Counted from the stretch's first letter, positions 15,293 to 25,400 are shown. The stretch: DNA of 64,000 nucleotides from an uncultured Jannaschia sp. (GCF_947503795.1 NZ_CANNEZ010000001.1:1603001-1667000); one strand, 5' to 3'. Program-made: numbers and translations. Notes: generated by a model from the letters alone, not told the origin.

Positions 15293-17715
15293 ACGCCCTG
15301 CCCGCCTCGGCCCGCGCGGTCGTCATCGGAGGTGGCGTCATCGGCTGTTCGGTGGCCTACCACCTGGCCAAGCTGGGCTGGAACCCGATCCTTCTGGAGC
15401 GCAAGCGCTTGACCTCGGGCACGACCTGGCACGCGGCGGGCCTGATCGCACAGCTCCGCGCGACACCCGCGATGACCCGGCTGTCGCGCTACAGCCAGGA
15501 GCTCTATGGCACGCTCGAAGCCGAGACCGGCCTTGCGACCGGCTTCCGCCGCTGCGGGTCGATCACCGTCGCACTGACCGATGACCGCCGCGAGGAGATC
15601 GCGCGGCAGGCCGGTATGGCGCGCGCCTTCGGCGTCGAGGTCGAGGATATCGGACCGGCCGAGATCGCCGCGGCCTATCCCCATCTTGCCATGGAGGGCA
15701 TCCGTTCGGGCGTCCGGCTGCCAAAGGACGGGCAAGGCGATCCGACGGGCATCGCCTTGGCCCTCGCCAAGGGCGCGCGGCAGGGGGGAGCCATCATCGC
15801 CGAGCAGACGGAGGTCACGAGCGTCCGCCGCACGGGAGGCCGTGTCACGCATGTCGAATGGCGGCGCGGTGCCGAGACGGGCGTCATCGCCTGCGATCAC
15901 GTCGTCAATTGCGCGGGCATGTGGGGCCGCGACGTGGGCGCGATGCTGGGCGCGCCGGTCCCGCTTCAGGCCTGCGAGCATTTCTACGTCGTGACCGAGG
16001 CGATCGAGGGTCTCGGCACCCTGCCCGTGCTGCGGGTGCCCGACGAATGCGCCTACTACAAGGAGGATGCGGGCAAGATGCTCGTGGGCGCCTTCGAGCC
16101 GGTGGCCAAGCCGTGGGGGCCGATCCCGCCCGCGTTCGAGTTCGACCAGCTCCCAGAGGATATCGACCATTTCGAGCCCATCCTCGAACGGGCCATCGCC
16201 CGTATGCCGATGCTGGCAGAGGCGGGCATCCACACCTTCTTCAACGGCCCCGAGAGTTTCACGCCCGACGATGCCTACCACCTCGGCCCCTGCCCCGGCA
16301 CAGACAACGTCTGGGTCGCCGCGGGCTTCAACTCCATCGGCATCCAGTCGGCGGGCGGCGCGGGTCTGGCGCTGTCGCAATGGATGGAGGATGGCGACAT
16401 GCCGTTCGACCTGATGGATGTCGACATCGCGCGGATGGAACCGTTCCAGTCGAACCGGCGGTATCTGCGGGCCCGCGCGTCCGAAAGCCTCGGGCTTCTC
16501 TATGCCGATCACTGGCCCGCGCGGCAGAAGGCCACGGCGCGAGGCGTCCGCCGCTCCCCGCTCCACCGCGAGCTTCTCGACCGAGGCGCGGTGATGGGCG
16601 AGCTTGCGGGGTGGGAGCGGGCCAACTGGTTCGGCCCCGAGGGCGCTTCGTATGAGTACGGCTGGGGGCGGCAGACATGGTGGCAGGCGCAGCGCGCCGA
16701 ACATCTCGCGCTCCGCGCGGGCGTCGGGCTCTATGACATGTCGTCCTTCGGCAAGCTGCGGATCGAGGGGCGCGATGCCGCTCGCCTCATGGCGCAGGCC
16801 TGCGGGGCGGATCTCGACGTGCCGCCGGGGCGCGTCGTCTATACCCAGATGCTCAATACCCGCGGCGGGATCGAGGCGGACGTGACCGTGACCCGGCTGG
16901 CCGAGGACCGGTTCCTCATGGTCACCCCCGCCGCCACGCGCCTGCGCGACGAGTCGCGGCTGCGGCGCCTCTCGGCGGGAATGGAGGTGACGATCACCGA
17001 CGTGACCGCGGGCGAGGCCGTGATGGCCGTCATGGGTCCGCGGGCGCGTGACCTTCTGGCCGCCGTGGTGGCCGAGGACATGGACGACGCGGCCCATCCC
17101 TTCGGCACCGCCCGCGAGGTCGAGCTCGGCTTCGGCCTCGCCCGGCTGCACCGCCTGTCCTATGTCGGCGAGCTTGGCTGGGAGGTTTATGTCTCGGCGG
17201 ACATGGCCGTCCATGCCTTCGAAACGATCCTCGAAGCCGGGCGCGATCACGGGCTGACGCTTGCGGGGCTGCACGCGATGGACTCGCTCCGGCTGGAGAA
17301 GGGCTTCCGGCATATGGGGCACGACATCACGCCCGCCGATCACGTGATCGAGGCGGGGTTGGGCTTCGCCTGCCGCAAGACCGGGGGCTATGTCGGGGCC
17401 GACGCCGTGGACGCGATTCGCGGCACCGGTCCGTCGCGGCGCCTGCTGCAATTCCGTCTGGACGATCCCGAGCCGCTTCTGTTTCACGCCGAGCCGATCC
17501 TGCGGGACGGCGAGGTCGTGGGCCATACGACGTCGGGTGCCTACGGCCACAGCATCGACCGGGCGATCGGTCTCGGCTACGTTCCCTGCCCCGGCGAGAC
17601 GGCGGCCGAGGTGTTGGCCTCGACCTACGAGATCGAGGTGGCGGGCCTCCGCGTCCCGGCCACCGCATCGCTGAAACCGATCTTCGATCCCGAGGGCGAC
17701 CGGATGCGAGGCTGA
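15289..17715 (+). CDS. FAD-dependent dimethylglycine/sarcosine dehydrogenase-like protein with GcvT domains (copy 2)
   Basis: 808 residues, same architecture as the preceding gene: Rossmann FAD motif (VVIGGGVIGCSVAYHLAKLG), TSGTTWHAAGL flavin-attachment motif, oxidase domain, then folate-binding GCV_T domains (GELGWEVYVSADMAVHAFE; MDSLRLEKGFRHMGHDITPA). The start overlaps the upstream stop by 4 bp. The two are clearly paralogous but well diverged, so they probably act on different N-methylated substrates or on successive demethylation steps. The family spans dimethylglycine, sarcosine and related dehydrogenases, so only the class is called. Confidence 0.88.
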   Translation: MNALPASARAVVIGGGVIGCSVAYHLAKLGWNPILLERKRLTSGTTWHAAGLIAQLRATPAMTRLSRYSQELYGTLEAETGLATGFRRCGSITVALTDDRREEIARQAGMARAFGVEVEDIGPAEIAAAYPHLAMEGIRSGVRLPKDGQGDPTGIALALAKGARQGGAIIAEQTEVTSVRRTGGRVTHVEWRRGAETGVIACDHVVNCAGMWGRDVGAMLGAPVPLQACEHFYVVTEAIEGLGTLPVLRVPDECAYYKEDAGKMLVGAFEPVAKPWGPIPPAFEFDQLPEDIDHFEPILERAIARMPMLAEAGIHTFFNGPESFTPDDAYHLGPCPGTDNVWVAAGFNSIGIQSAGGAGLALSQWMEDGDMPFDLMDVDIARMEPFQSNRRYLRARASESLGLLYADHWPARQKATARGVRRSPLHRELLDRGAVMGELAGWERANWFGPEGASYEYGWGRQTWWQAQRAEHLALRAGVGLYDMSSFGKLRIEGRDAARLMAQACGADLDVPPGRVVYTQMLNTRGGIEADVTVTRLAEDRFLMVTPAATRLRDESRLRRLSAGMEVTITDVTAGEAVMAVMGPRARDLLAAVVAEDMDDAAHPFGTAREVELGFGLARLHRLSYVGELGWEVYVSADMAVHAFETILEAGRDHGLTLAGLHAMDSLRLEKGFRHMGHDITPADHVIEAGLGFACRKTGGYVGADAVDAIRGTGPSRRLLQFRLDDPEPLLFHAEPILRDGEVVGHTTSGAYGHSIDRAIGLGYVPCPGETAAEVLASTYEIEVAGLRVPATASLKPIFDPEGDRMRG

Positions 17716-17815
17716 CGCGCGGATATGCTGCGCGGGCGGGCGGCCGACGCGGCACTTCGGCGCGCAGGCGCGTTGGCCGTTGTAGCCCCCCCAGAGGCTG
17801 CTAGAACGGGCCGCG

Positions 17816-18451
17816 ATGTTGTCTGATGATGCCACCCCGGCGCGACGCTGGCTCCCGGTTGCGCTGGCCCTTGCGGTCTGCCTCGCGCTGGCGGCCGGGC
17901 TGGCCGCGTGGACGGGACGCTCGGCGGCGTCGGCGCCTCTGCCCGCGCCGGGCCTCGGGACGCCAGTGACGGCGGAGGGCCTGAGCGGGAACGGGTACTA
18001 TGTGACGGTCGCCGTGCTGGAGGCCGTCTATGCCGCCTTCGCACAGACCGACGAGGCCGCGATCTACGACGGGCTGGCCGAGGTCGCGGCGGACGAGGCG
18101 CTGGAGGCGCTCTATCTCGAACGGGCCGGGGCGCTGGCGACCGGGGGGCTGCCTGACCAAGTGGTCCACGAGTTGAGCCTGACCGACGGCACCTGGCGCA
18201 TCGCCGACGGGGCCATGACGGCCGATGTCCGCTGGGCCGTCCTGGGTGAGGTGGGCCATTCCGAACACACCCATATGCGCGGCAATGCCTATGGCGCCGA
18301 ACTGACGATCGCTCCGGCGGGCGGCGCGTGGCGGCTGACCGAATTCCGCCTGACCGAGGTAGACCGCACCGGGGCCGGAACGCTCACGACCCTCTCGGAG
18401 GCGGGCCAGCCGGCATCCGACGATGCGCCCGCCGTGGCGCCGCCGGGATGA
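17816..18451 (+). CDS. Membrane-anchored hypothetical protein, first gene of a hybrid metal-ABC operon
   Basis: 211 residues. A cytoplasmic stub, one transmembrane helix (about residues 12-32) and an exported domain of about 170 residues. The opening exported segment GLSGNGYYVTVAVLEAVYAAFAQTDEAAI suggests a helical core, and WAVLGEVGHSEHTHMRGNAY holds several histidines that could bind metal. No family was recognised. It is the first of six genes joined by 4-bp overlaps or short gaps, and its stop overlaps the ATPase start (ATGA at 18448), so it is very probably a component of that ABC system, perhaps the tether between the permease and periplasmic metal carriers. No Zur/Fur-like palindrome was seen in the 100 bp upstream. 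Confidence 0.75.
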   Translation: MLSDDATPARRWLPVALALAVCLALAAGLAAWTGRSAASAPLPAPGLGTPVTAEGLSGNGYYVTVAVLEAVYAAFAQTDEAAIYDGLAEVAADEALEALYLERAGALATGGLPDQVVHELSLTDGTWRIADGAMTADVRWAVLGEVGHSEHTHMRGNAYGAELTIAPAGGAWRLTEFRLTEVDRTGAGTLTTLSEAGQPASDDAPAVAPPG

Positions 18452-19107
18452 TCTCGGTCCGCGACCTGCGGTTCGGCTATTCCGGGGGGTTCGCGCTCGA
18501 CGTGCCCGAACTCGACGTCGCCGCGGGTGAGCGGGTCGCGATCGTCGGGCCGTCGGGCTCTGGGAAGACGACGCTTCTGAACCTCGTCTCGGGGATCGCC
18601 GTGCCGCGCGAGGGCCGGGTGACGCTAAACGGCCAAGAGGTTGGCCCCTTGTCGGATCGGGCCCGCCGGGCGCTGCGCGCCGCCTCCATCGGTTTCGTGT
18701 TCCAGGAATTCGCGCTGGTCGATTACCTGACTGCCGAGGGCAACGTCCTCTACCCCTACCGCGTCGGCGCCGGCTTGCGGCTGGATCGCGAGGTTCGCGA
18801 GCGCGCCCGCGCGCTGCTGCGTGATTTCGGCCTGGGCGAGAAGATCCGCCGCCGCCCCGCGCAGCTGAGCCAGGGCGAGCGGCAGCGCGTGGCCATCGCC
18901 CGGGCCCTCGTGACGCGTCCGAAGGTCATCCTGGCCGACGAGGCGACGGGCAACCTCGACCCCGCCAACAAGGCCGCGGCACTGGACCTTCTCTTCGCGC
19001 AGGCCGCCGAGACCGGCGCGGCCCTTCTTTGCGTGACCCATGACCACGAGCTTCTGCCCCGCTTCGACCGGGTGATCGACTTCGCGGATCTGAGGACGGC
19101 GGCATGA
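18448..19107 (+). CDS. ABC transporter ATP-binding protein, LolD/MacB type
   Basis: 219 residues, a complete single ABC ATPase: Walker A GPSGSGKTT, Q-loop segment VFQEFALVDYLT, signature LSQGERQRVAIARAL, Walker B KVILADEATGNLD and switch His in CVTHDHE. The sequence class is that of LolD/MacB/FtsE ATPases, which pair with FtsX-fold permeases and act on periplasmic or envelope substrates rather than pumping through a channel. It is translationally coupled at both ends (ATGA overlaps) to the anchored unknown and the FtsX-like permease. In this setting it should power the metal system formed with the downstream exported proteins. Confidence 0.9.
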   Translation: MISVRDLRFGYSGGFALDVPELDVAAGERVAIVGPSGSGKTTLLNLVSGIAVPREGRVTLNGQEVGPLSDRARRALRAASIGFVFQEFALVDYLTAEGNVLYPYRVGAGLRLDREVRERARALLRDFGLGEKIRRRPAQLSQGERQRVAIARALVTRPKVILADEATGNLDPANKAAALDLLFAQAAETGAALLCVTHDHELLPRFDRVIDFADLRTAA

Positions 19108-20261
19108 ACGCGGTCTACCTCGCCGCCGCCAACCTGCGGTTCCATTGGGCGCGCACGCTGGTCCTGATCATGGCCGCGGCCCTGGTGCTGGCCGTGCCCG
19201 TGCTGACGCGCGCGCTGCTGGCACAGGGCGAGGCCGCGCTGACCGCCCGCGCCGAGGCGACGCCGCTGCTGCTGGGTACGCGCGGCAGCCGGTTGGACCT
19301 CGTGATGGCGGGGGCCTATTTCACCGACGACCTGCCGGAGCCGACGACGATGGCCACCGCCGAGGCGGTGTGGGACTCGGATCTCGGCATCCCCGTGCCC
19401 CTGCACACCGAATTCACGTCGGACGGGGCGCGCATCGTCGGCACGACGCTCGATTATTTCGACCTGCGCGCGCTCGATCTGGCCGAGGGCCGCCCCTTCG
19501 CCCTTCTGGGCGAGGCCGTGCTGGGCTCGGCCACGGCCGCGCGCCTCGGGACAGGCGTGGACGGCACGATCCTGTCGGATCCCGAGAACCTCTTCGATCT
19601 TGACGGGGCCTACCCGCTGGAGATGACGGTCGTGGGCGTCCTCGCGCCCACCGGCACGCCGGATGACGACGCGGTCTTCGTGGACATCAAGACGGCCTGG
19701 GTGATCGCCGGCATCGGGCACGGCCATGACGACATCATCGCCGAGGGCGAGGACGCCGCCGCGGCCGCCGCCCGCGTGGTGCAATACGCCCGCATCACCG
19801 AGGCCAATATCGACAGCTTCCACTTCCACGGAAATCCGGCGGACTATCCGGTCACCGGCGTCATGGTCGCGCCCCATGACGCGCGCGCGGCCACGATCCT
19901 CCGGGGCCGCTATCTCGACGCGGACGGCCCGGTGCAGGCGGTCGTGCCCTCGGACGTGATCGACGCGCTGGTCGCTCGACTGCTGCGCATCGCGTCGCTG
20001 GTGGACGCGGTCACGGTCGTCGTCGGGGCCGCCGCGGCACTGGCGCTGGGGCTGGCGCTGTTCCTGTCGTGGCGGCTGCGCGCCCCCGAGATGCGCACGG
20101 CCTTTGCCTTGGGCGCCGGGCGCGGCATGATCGCGCGGCTGGCGCTGGCCGAGGTGGGGCTGATCCTGCTGGGCGCCGTCTTGCTGGCGCTGCCACTTGT
20201 CATTGCACTGCAATCATTTGCGCCTACCATCGCCGCACGCCTCATCGCCCTTGGTTCCTGA
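19104..20261 (+). CDS. FtsX-like (MacB-type) ABC permease
   Basis: 385 residues. One transmembrane helix near the N-terminus (about 15-35), a large periplasmic domain of about 260 residues, then two or three C-terminal helices (about 298-320 and 342-372), the topology of MacB/LolC-type mechanotransmitters. The periplasmic part has His clusters (IGHGHDDI; SFHFHGN) that could meet metal-binding partners. It overlaps the ATPase gene by 4 bp. The usual fourth helix is not obvious. The DUF4198 gene follows after 10 bp with a strong AAGGAG Shine-Dalgarno. Confidence 0.8.
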   Translation: MNAVYLAAANLRFHWARTLVLIMAAALVLAVPVLTRALLAQGEAALTARAEATPLLLGTRGSRLDLVMAGAYFTDDLPEPTTMATAEAVWDSDLGIPVPLHTEFTSDGARIVGTTLDYFDLRALDLAEGRPFALLGEAVLGSATAARLGTGVDGTILSDPENLFDLDGAYPLEMTVVGVLAPTGTPDDDAVFVDIKTAWVIAGIGHGHDDIIAEGEDAAAAAARVVQYARITEANIDSFHFHGNPADYPVTGVMVAPHDARAATILRGRYLDADGPVQAVVPSDVIDALVARLLRIASLVDAVTVVVGAAAALALGLALFLSWRLRAPEMRTAFALGAGRGMIARLALAEVGLILLGAVLLALPLVIALQSFAPTIAARLIALGS

Positions 20262-20271
20262 AGGAGATCGC

Positions 20272-21030
20272 ATGTTCCGCCTCGCCCTCGTCACCTGTCT
20301 CGCCGCCGCTCCCGCTGCCGCGCATTACGGCATGATCATCCCGTCCGATCCGATGCTGTCGCAGGAGGACGGGCGCGCGATCGACCTGACGCTCTCCTTC
20401 TCGCATCCGTTCGAGGAGGACGGCATGGTGCTGGAGCGGCCCGAGGCCTTCACCGTGACCCATGACGGCACGACGACCGACCTGCTGGGCGATCTCTCGG
20501 AGGCCACGGTCATGGACGAGCCGGGATATACCCTGACCCACGAGCTGGCGCGCCCGGGCACCCATGTCTTCGCCATGACGCCCGTCCCCTATTGGGAGCC
20601 CGCGGAGGACGCGTTCATCCAGCATTTCACCAAGACCTACGTCTCGGCCTATGGCGATGACGAAGGCTGGGATGCCGAACTCGGGCTGCGCACCGAGATC
20701 GTGCCGCTGACCAAGCCGTTCGGCCTCTGGGCGGGCAACGTTTTCCAGGGGATCGTCCATCTGGAAGGGTCGCCCGTGCCCTATGCCGAGGTCGAGGTCG
20801 AATTCTACAACGAGGGCCAGAGCGCCGGCGTCCCCTCGGACCTGATGATCACCCAGACCGTCAAGGCCGATGGCAACGGCGTTTTCACCTATGCCGCCCC
20901 GGCCAGCGGCTGGTGGGGCTTTGCCGCGCTCAACACCGCGCCCGAGACCATGGCCTTCGAAGGCGAGGACAAGGCGGTCGAACTGGGCGCCGTGATCTGG
21001 GTCCGCTTCGAGGAATGGATGTCCCGGTGA
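20272..21030 (+). CDS. Exported DUF4198 protein (NikK-like metal-transport accessory)
   Basis: 252 residues with a cleavable signal peptide (MFRLALVTCLAAAPAAAHYG). The mature N-terminus HYGMIIPSDPML and the segment FSHPFEEDGMVLERPEAF are hallmarks of DUF4198/NikK-type proteins, the periplasmic partners found with nickel or cobalt importers. A beta-sandwich/carboxypeptidase-regulatory-like C-terminal half follows (VHLEGSPVPYAEVEVEFYNE). The N-terminal His after cleavage could be a metal ligand. AAGGAG lies 6 nt before the ATG. The stop overlaps the next start (GTGA at 21027). Confidence 0.82.
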   Translation: MFRLALVTCLAAAPAAAHYGMIIPSDPMLSQEDGRAIDLTLSFSHPFEEDGMVLERPEAFTVTHDGTTTDLLGDLSEATVMDEPGYTLTHELARPGTHVFAMTPVPYWEPAEDAFIQHFTKTYVSAYGDDEGWDAELGLRTEIVPLTKPFGLWAGNVFQGIVHLEGSPVPYAEVEVEFYNEGQSAGVPSDLMITQTVKADGNGVFTYAAPASGWWGFAALNTAPETMAFEGEDKAVELGAVIWVRFEEWMSR

Positions 21031-21368
21031 TCCGCGGCGCTCTCACGTTCGTATTCCTGCTGGCCCTGGCGGGGCCGGCACTTGCCCACCGCGTGAACGT
21101 CTTCGCGTCTGTCGAAGAGGACACCGTGACGGTCGAGGCTCGGTTCTCGACCGGGCGCATTCCGGTCTCCGGGGAGGTGCGCATCGAGGATGCCGACGGC
21201 CAGACCGTCGCGACCTACCCACTGGGCGCGGACGGAACGATGCAGTTCCCGCTCGCCGGTCTGCCCTATGAGGACGGTCTCGCCATCAACGTGCGAACCG
21301 GCGACGATCACGAGGGGTACTGGCTGCTGACGCCCGCCGACATCACCTCGGGGGGCGAAGGGTCGTGA
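21027..21368 (+). CDS. Small exported NikL-like protein
   Basis: 113 residues from a GTG overlapping the DUF4198 stop. The signal peptide ends ...GPALA, and the mature protein begins HRVNVFASVEEDTVTVEARF. This His-first beta-strand opening is typical of NikL-like accessory proteins of nickel/cobalt ECF transporters. The rest is a single Ig/carboxypeptidase-regulatory-like fold (VSGEVRIEDADGQTVATYPL). It lacks the C-terminal membrane helix and long tail often seen in NikL. Its stop overlaps the start of the ZnuA-like gene (GTGA at 21365). Confidence 0.72.
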   Translation: MIRGALTFVFLLALAGPALAHRVNVFASVEEDTVTVEARFSTGRIPVSGEVRIEDADGQTVATYPLGADGTMQFPLAGLPYEDGLAINVRTGDDHEGYWLLTPADITSGGEGS

Positions 21369-22237
21369 TCCGGGCCCTCGCCGCGCTGGCCGTCCTGAGC
21401 GGGCCTGCATTCGCGCAGGATCGTCCCGTCATTGTCGCCGACAGCTATCCCGTGGCGTTCTTCGCCGGCGCGCTGGCAGGCGATGCGGCCGAGGTGCGGC
21501 TGGCCGTCCCCGAAGGGCGCGATCCGTCCTCCTGGCGGCCCGGTCTGTCCGAGATCGTGGCCATCCAGGCCGCCGACCTGATCGTTTTGAACGGCTCGGG
21601 CCTGTCGGACTGGACGACGCGCGCGGCGCTGCCCCGGTCCCGCACCGTCGACACCGGGCGCGGCGTGGCGGACGACCTGATTGCCACCGACACCATCACG
21701 CACAGCCACGGGCAGGAGGGCAGCCACAGCCACGAGGGCGTGGCGACCCATACCTGGCTCGACCTCGACCTCGCGGCGCGGCAGGCCGAGGCGCTGGCCG
21801 CCGCGATGGGGCGCGCCCTGCCCGATGCACCGGTCGCGGCCAATCTCGACGCCCTGCTGGCCGATCTGGATGCGCTCGACGCGACCGGCGACGCGCTTGT
21901 CGAGGGCGCGCCCGTGCCGGTGATCGCGAGCCATCCTCGCTACGAGTATCTCGGCCGCGCCTACGGCCTCGACATCGCGGCGCTCGACTGGACGGCAGGC
22001 GTCGCGCCGGACGCGGCGCAACTGGCCGCCCTGGAGGCCGCGCGGGCCGAGACCGGCGCGCGCATCTTCATCTGGGAGGCCGAACCGCCCGAAGCGGCCC
22101 GCGCGGCCGTCGCGGCCCTCGGCCTCGCGCAGGCGGTCATCCCGCCGCTCGCGACCCCTCCGGCCGAGGGCGATTTCCTCTCGGCATTCCGCGACGGGCT
22201 GGCCGAGCTGGCCGCCGCGTTGAATTCCCTCGGTTGA
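21365..22237 (+). CDS. ZnuA-like metal-binding protein (TroA fold) with His-rich loop
   Basis: 290 residues, signal peptide to about residue 18. The TroA-type fold is recognisable (VIVADSYPVAFFAGALAGDA; ADLIVLNGSGLSDW). A His-rich loop (HSHGQEGSHSHEG, residues 113-125) precedes His129-T-WLD, which matches the second metal ligand of ZnuA. A third ligand candidate is in ASHPRYEYLGRAYGL and an acidic one in IFIWEAEPP. The first canonical ligand (His in the PH/HDY segment) is replaced: the protein has DPSSWRPG there. This suggests a subfamily with altered metal coordination, perhaps Zn storage or delivery rather than ZnuBC import. No ZnuB/ZnuC gene is adjacent; the operon ATPase/permease are of MacB type. 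Confidence 0.85.
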   Translation: MIRALAALAVLSGPAFAQDRPVIVADSYPVAFFAGALAGDAAEVRLAVPEGRDPSSWRPGLSEIVAIQAADLIVLNGSGLSDWTTRAALPRSRTVDTGRGVADDLIATDTITHSHGQEGSHSHEGVATHTWLDLDLAARQAEALAAAMGRALPDAPVAANLDALLADLDALDATGDALVEGAPVPVIASHPRYEYLGRAYGLDIAALDWTAGVAPDAAQLAALEAARAETGARIFIWEAEPPEAARAAVAALGLAQAVIPPLATPPAEGDFLSAFRDGLAELAAALNSLG

Positions 22238-22425
22238 GCGATCGGGCGCTCTGGCGGCCCGGCCATCGGCGCGCTCCGTGCGAGGAACTGATCGTGGTCC
22301 GCCGACGCATGTTCAGCGTTTGAGCTACCGCACATTCCGACCCGTCGCACGATGTCCCGATCTTCGTCTGCCCCGAACGCGAACACCACTCGCCCCAATC
22401 GAAATTTCGTTGTAGCTCATGTGAC

Positions 22426-25400
22426 ATGACCATCGTCGAAGATCCCATCGAACTCGAACAGACCAACACGCATGAATGCCCGATCATCGGCATCGGCGCC
22501 TCGGCGGGCGGGCTGGAGGCGATCCGCGACATGTTCGCCTCGGTCGGCGCGGCCAGCGACCAGGCCTTCGTGATCGTCCAGCATCTCGACCCGACCCATG
22601 TCAGCATGATGGCCGAGTTGATGGACCGGCATACCGGGCTCGAGGTCCGGCAGATCGAGGGCGGCGAGCGGGTGCAGGCGGGCCGCGCCTACGTGATCCC
22701 GCCGGGGGCCTCGCTGACGATCGACGATGGCGTTCTGACGCTCAGCCCCTTCGACGAGCCGCGCGGCGTCCGACGTCCGATCGACGACTTCTTCCATTCG
22801 CTCGCCCGCGACCAGGGACCGAACGCGGCCTGCATCATCCTCTCGGGCACCGGCTCGGACGGATCGGCGGGCCTGCGCGCCATCAAGGAGCGGGGCGGGA
22901 TCTGCGCCGTCCAGAAGCCCAGCACGGCGCGGTTCGACGGGATGCCCATGTCGGCCATCGGCACGGGGCTGGTGGATTTCATCCTGCCCGTCGAGGAGCT
23001 GTGCCCGCGCCTCGCCGCCTTCTTCGAGAACAAGGAGGAGACCGAGAAGGCCGCCGAGCTGTCCTCCTTCGTCAGCGACCACGTCCAGGAGATCTGCCGC
23101 GCCCTGCAAAAGACGGTCGGGCATGACTTCACGGGCTACAAGCCTTCGACGATCATGCGCCGGATCGAGCGGCGGATGCATGTCCTCGAGATCCAGGAGG
23201 CGTCGAACTACCTCAAGCGGATCGAGGCCGACGAGCAGGAATGCGAGGCGCTGTTCCGCGACCTTCTGATCAACGTCACCAACTTCTTTCGCGACCCGGA
23301 CATCTTCGAGAAGGTCCGCGAGGTGGCGATCGCCGACACCGTGCGGCGCGCCGAGGCCTCGCGCACCATCCGCGTCTGGGTGCCCGGCTGCTCGAGCGGC
23401 GAGGAAGCCTATACGATCGCCATCCTCTTCGCCGAGGAGATCAAGGCGCAGGACAAGGTCTGCGACGTCCAGATCTTCGCCACCGATATCGACGAGCAGA
23501 TGCTCGCCCAGGCCCGCGATGGGCGCTATTCGCTGAGCGGTCTCAAGCACATCCCGTCGAGCATCCGCGACGGCTACGTCTACGGCAGCGAGGGGCATTT
23601 CGAGATCACTTCCGCGATCCGCGACATGGTCCATTTCTCGACCCACAGCCTGATCAAGGACCCGCCCTTCTCGAAGCTCGACTTCGTGTCCTGCCGCAAC
23701 CTGCTGATCTATCTCGGGGACGAGATCCAGAAGGCCGTGATCCCCCTCTTTCACTACGCCCTCAAGCCCGACGGCTACCTGCTCCTCGGCTCCTCCGAGA
23801 GCATCGGGTCCTTCGACGACCTCTTCGAGGCGGTCGATCAGAAGGCGCGCATCTACAGCCGTCGGCCGGGCAAGCGCGCCTATCCCCGAAACTTCCCCAT
23901 CAGCACCGGCTATCCCGGCGACGGGACCTCTCAGCGCCGGGCCCGGCGCCCGAGCCACGCGCAGGAGCCGGTGGTCGCCAACGCGGCCAGCGAGAAGCTC
24001 CTGTCGGCCTACGCTCCGGCACATATCATCATCGACCGCCACGGGGATATCGTGACCAGCCGGGGCAAGCTGACCAAGTATCTCGACTTTCCGTCGGGCG
24101 AGCCCACGCGCCATCTTCTCACGCTCGCCCGCCGCGAGCTGCGCGACGCGCTCTCGCCGCTTCTGCGGCGCGCGACCGAGACCCAGAAACGGCAGGCGCG
24201 CCAAAGCGTCGAGATCCGCTCGGAATTCGGCGTCCAGACCGTCGACATCGTCGTCGATCCGATGCCCGACGGCACCGTCCTCGTCGTCCTCCCAGAAGCC
24301 GATGCCTTCCGTCAGGAGATCGCCGAGGACGTGGTCGACGCGCCCGAGCCGGTCGATGTCGTCCATGATCTAGAGGAGGAGCTGCGGCTGACGCGCTTCC
24401 GGCTGCGCGCGACGGTCGAGGATCTCGAGACTGCGAACGAGGAGCTCAAGAGCTCCAACGAAGAGATGATGTCGATGAACGAGGAGCTGCAATCTTCGAA
24501 CGAGGAGCTCTCGACCGTCAACGAGGAGATCAAGTCGAAGGCCGACCAGCTCGCCATCCTGAATGCGGATATGCGGCATTTCCTCGAATCCACCGATTTC
24601 GCGCTCGTCGTGGTCGACGAGGCGCTGCAGGTCCGCAACTTCACCGCCAGCATCACCGAGATCTTCCCCCTCAACGCCGGCGACCGGGGCCGCAACCTGA
24701 CCGAAGTCCGGCTCTTCGTGGATGACGACCGCATCTTCGAGGATTGCCGCGCGGTTATGGAGACGGGACGTCCCGTGCAACGTTTGGTGGTCCGAAACGA
24801 CGGCACCAAGACCTATTCGATGAAGATCCGCCCCTACCGCACGACCACGGACGCGATCGAGGGCGCGACGCTGACCTTCTCGGACGTCTCGAACCTCGAA
24901 GAGACCAAGCAGGCGCTCGAGACCCAGTCCGAACGGCTCCGGGTCGCGATCTCGGCGGCCGGGATGGGCGTGTGGAATTTCGAAACCGAGAGCGGCAAGA
25001 CGACTGTAGACGCCACCATCCGCGCGTTCTTTGACATGCCGCCGACGGGCGAGCCGGTGCTGTCGGATTTCATCGACGCCATCCACGAAGACGACCGCGA
25101 CGAGGTGGCCCGAACCCTATCCGAGGCCAGCGAGAGCGGCGCGCCCTGGCGGAACTCGTTCCGCGTGCCCAAGCCCGATGGCAAGACCATCTGGCTTCAG
25201 GGCGCGGGCCGGGTCGTCGAGGCGACCGGCGTGCGCAAGATGTTCGGCGTCAATTTCGACATCACCGAGCCGAAAGAGGCCATCGAAGCGCACGAGCTCC
25301 TCCTGCGAGAGATGAACCACCGGGTGAAGAACCTCTTCGCCGTCATCTCGTCGATGGTCAGCCTCGCGCGTCGCGACACCGACGATCCCGACCGCATCGT

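Noticed and set aside
17716..17815. Possible Zur/Fur box before the metal operon
   Set aside because: No AT-rich dyad of the TGTTATA-N2-TATAACA kind could be found in the 100 bp upstream.
15136..17835. An 899-codon open frame on the minus strand
   Set aside because: Antisense to the second DMGDH-like gene, whose FAD and GcvT motifs are unmistakable; the composition of the minus frame is that of a shadow.
22238..22425. Possible EcfG general-stress promoter (GGAAC/CGTT) before the CheB-CheR-HWE gene
   Set aside because: GGAAC and CGTT strings occur, but their spacing is well outside the 16-18 nt expected.
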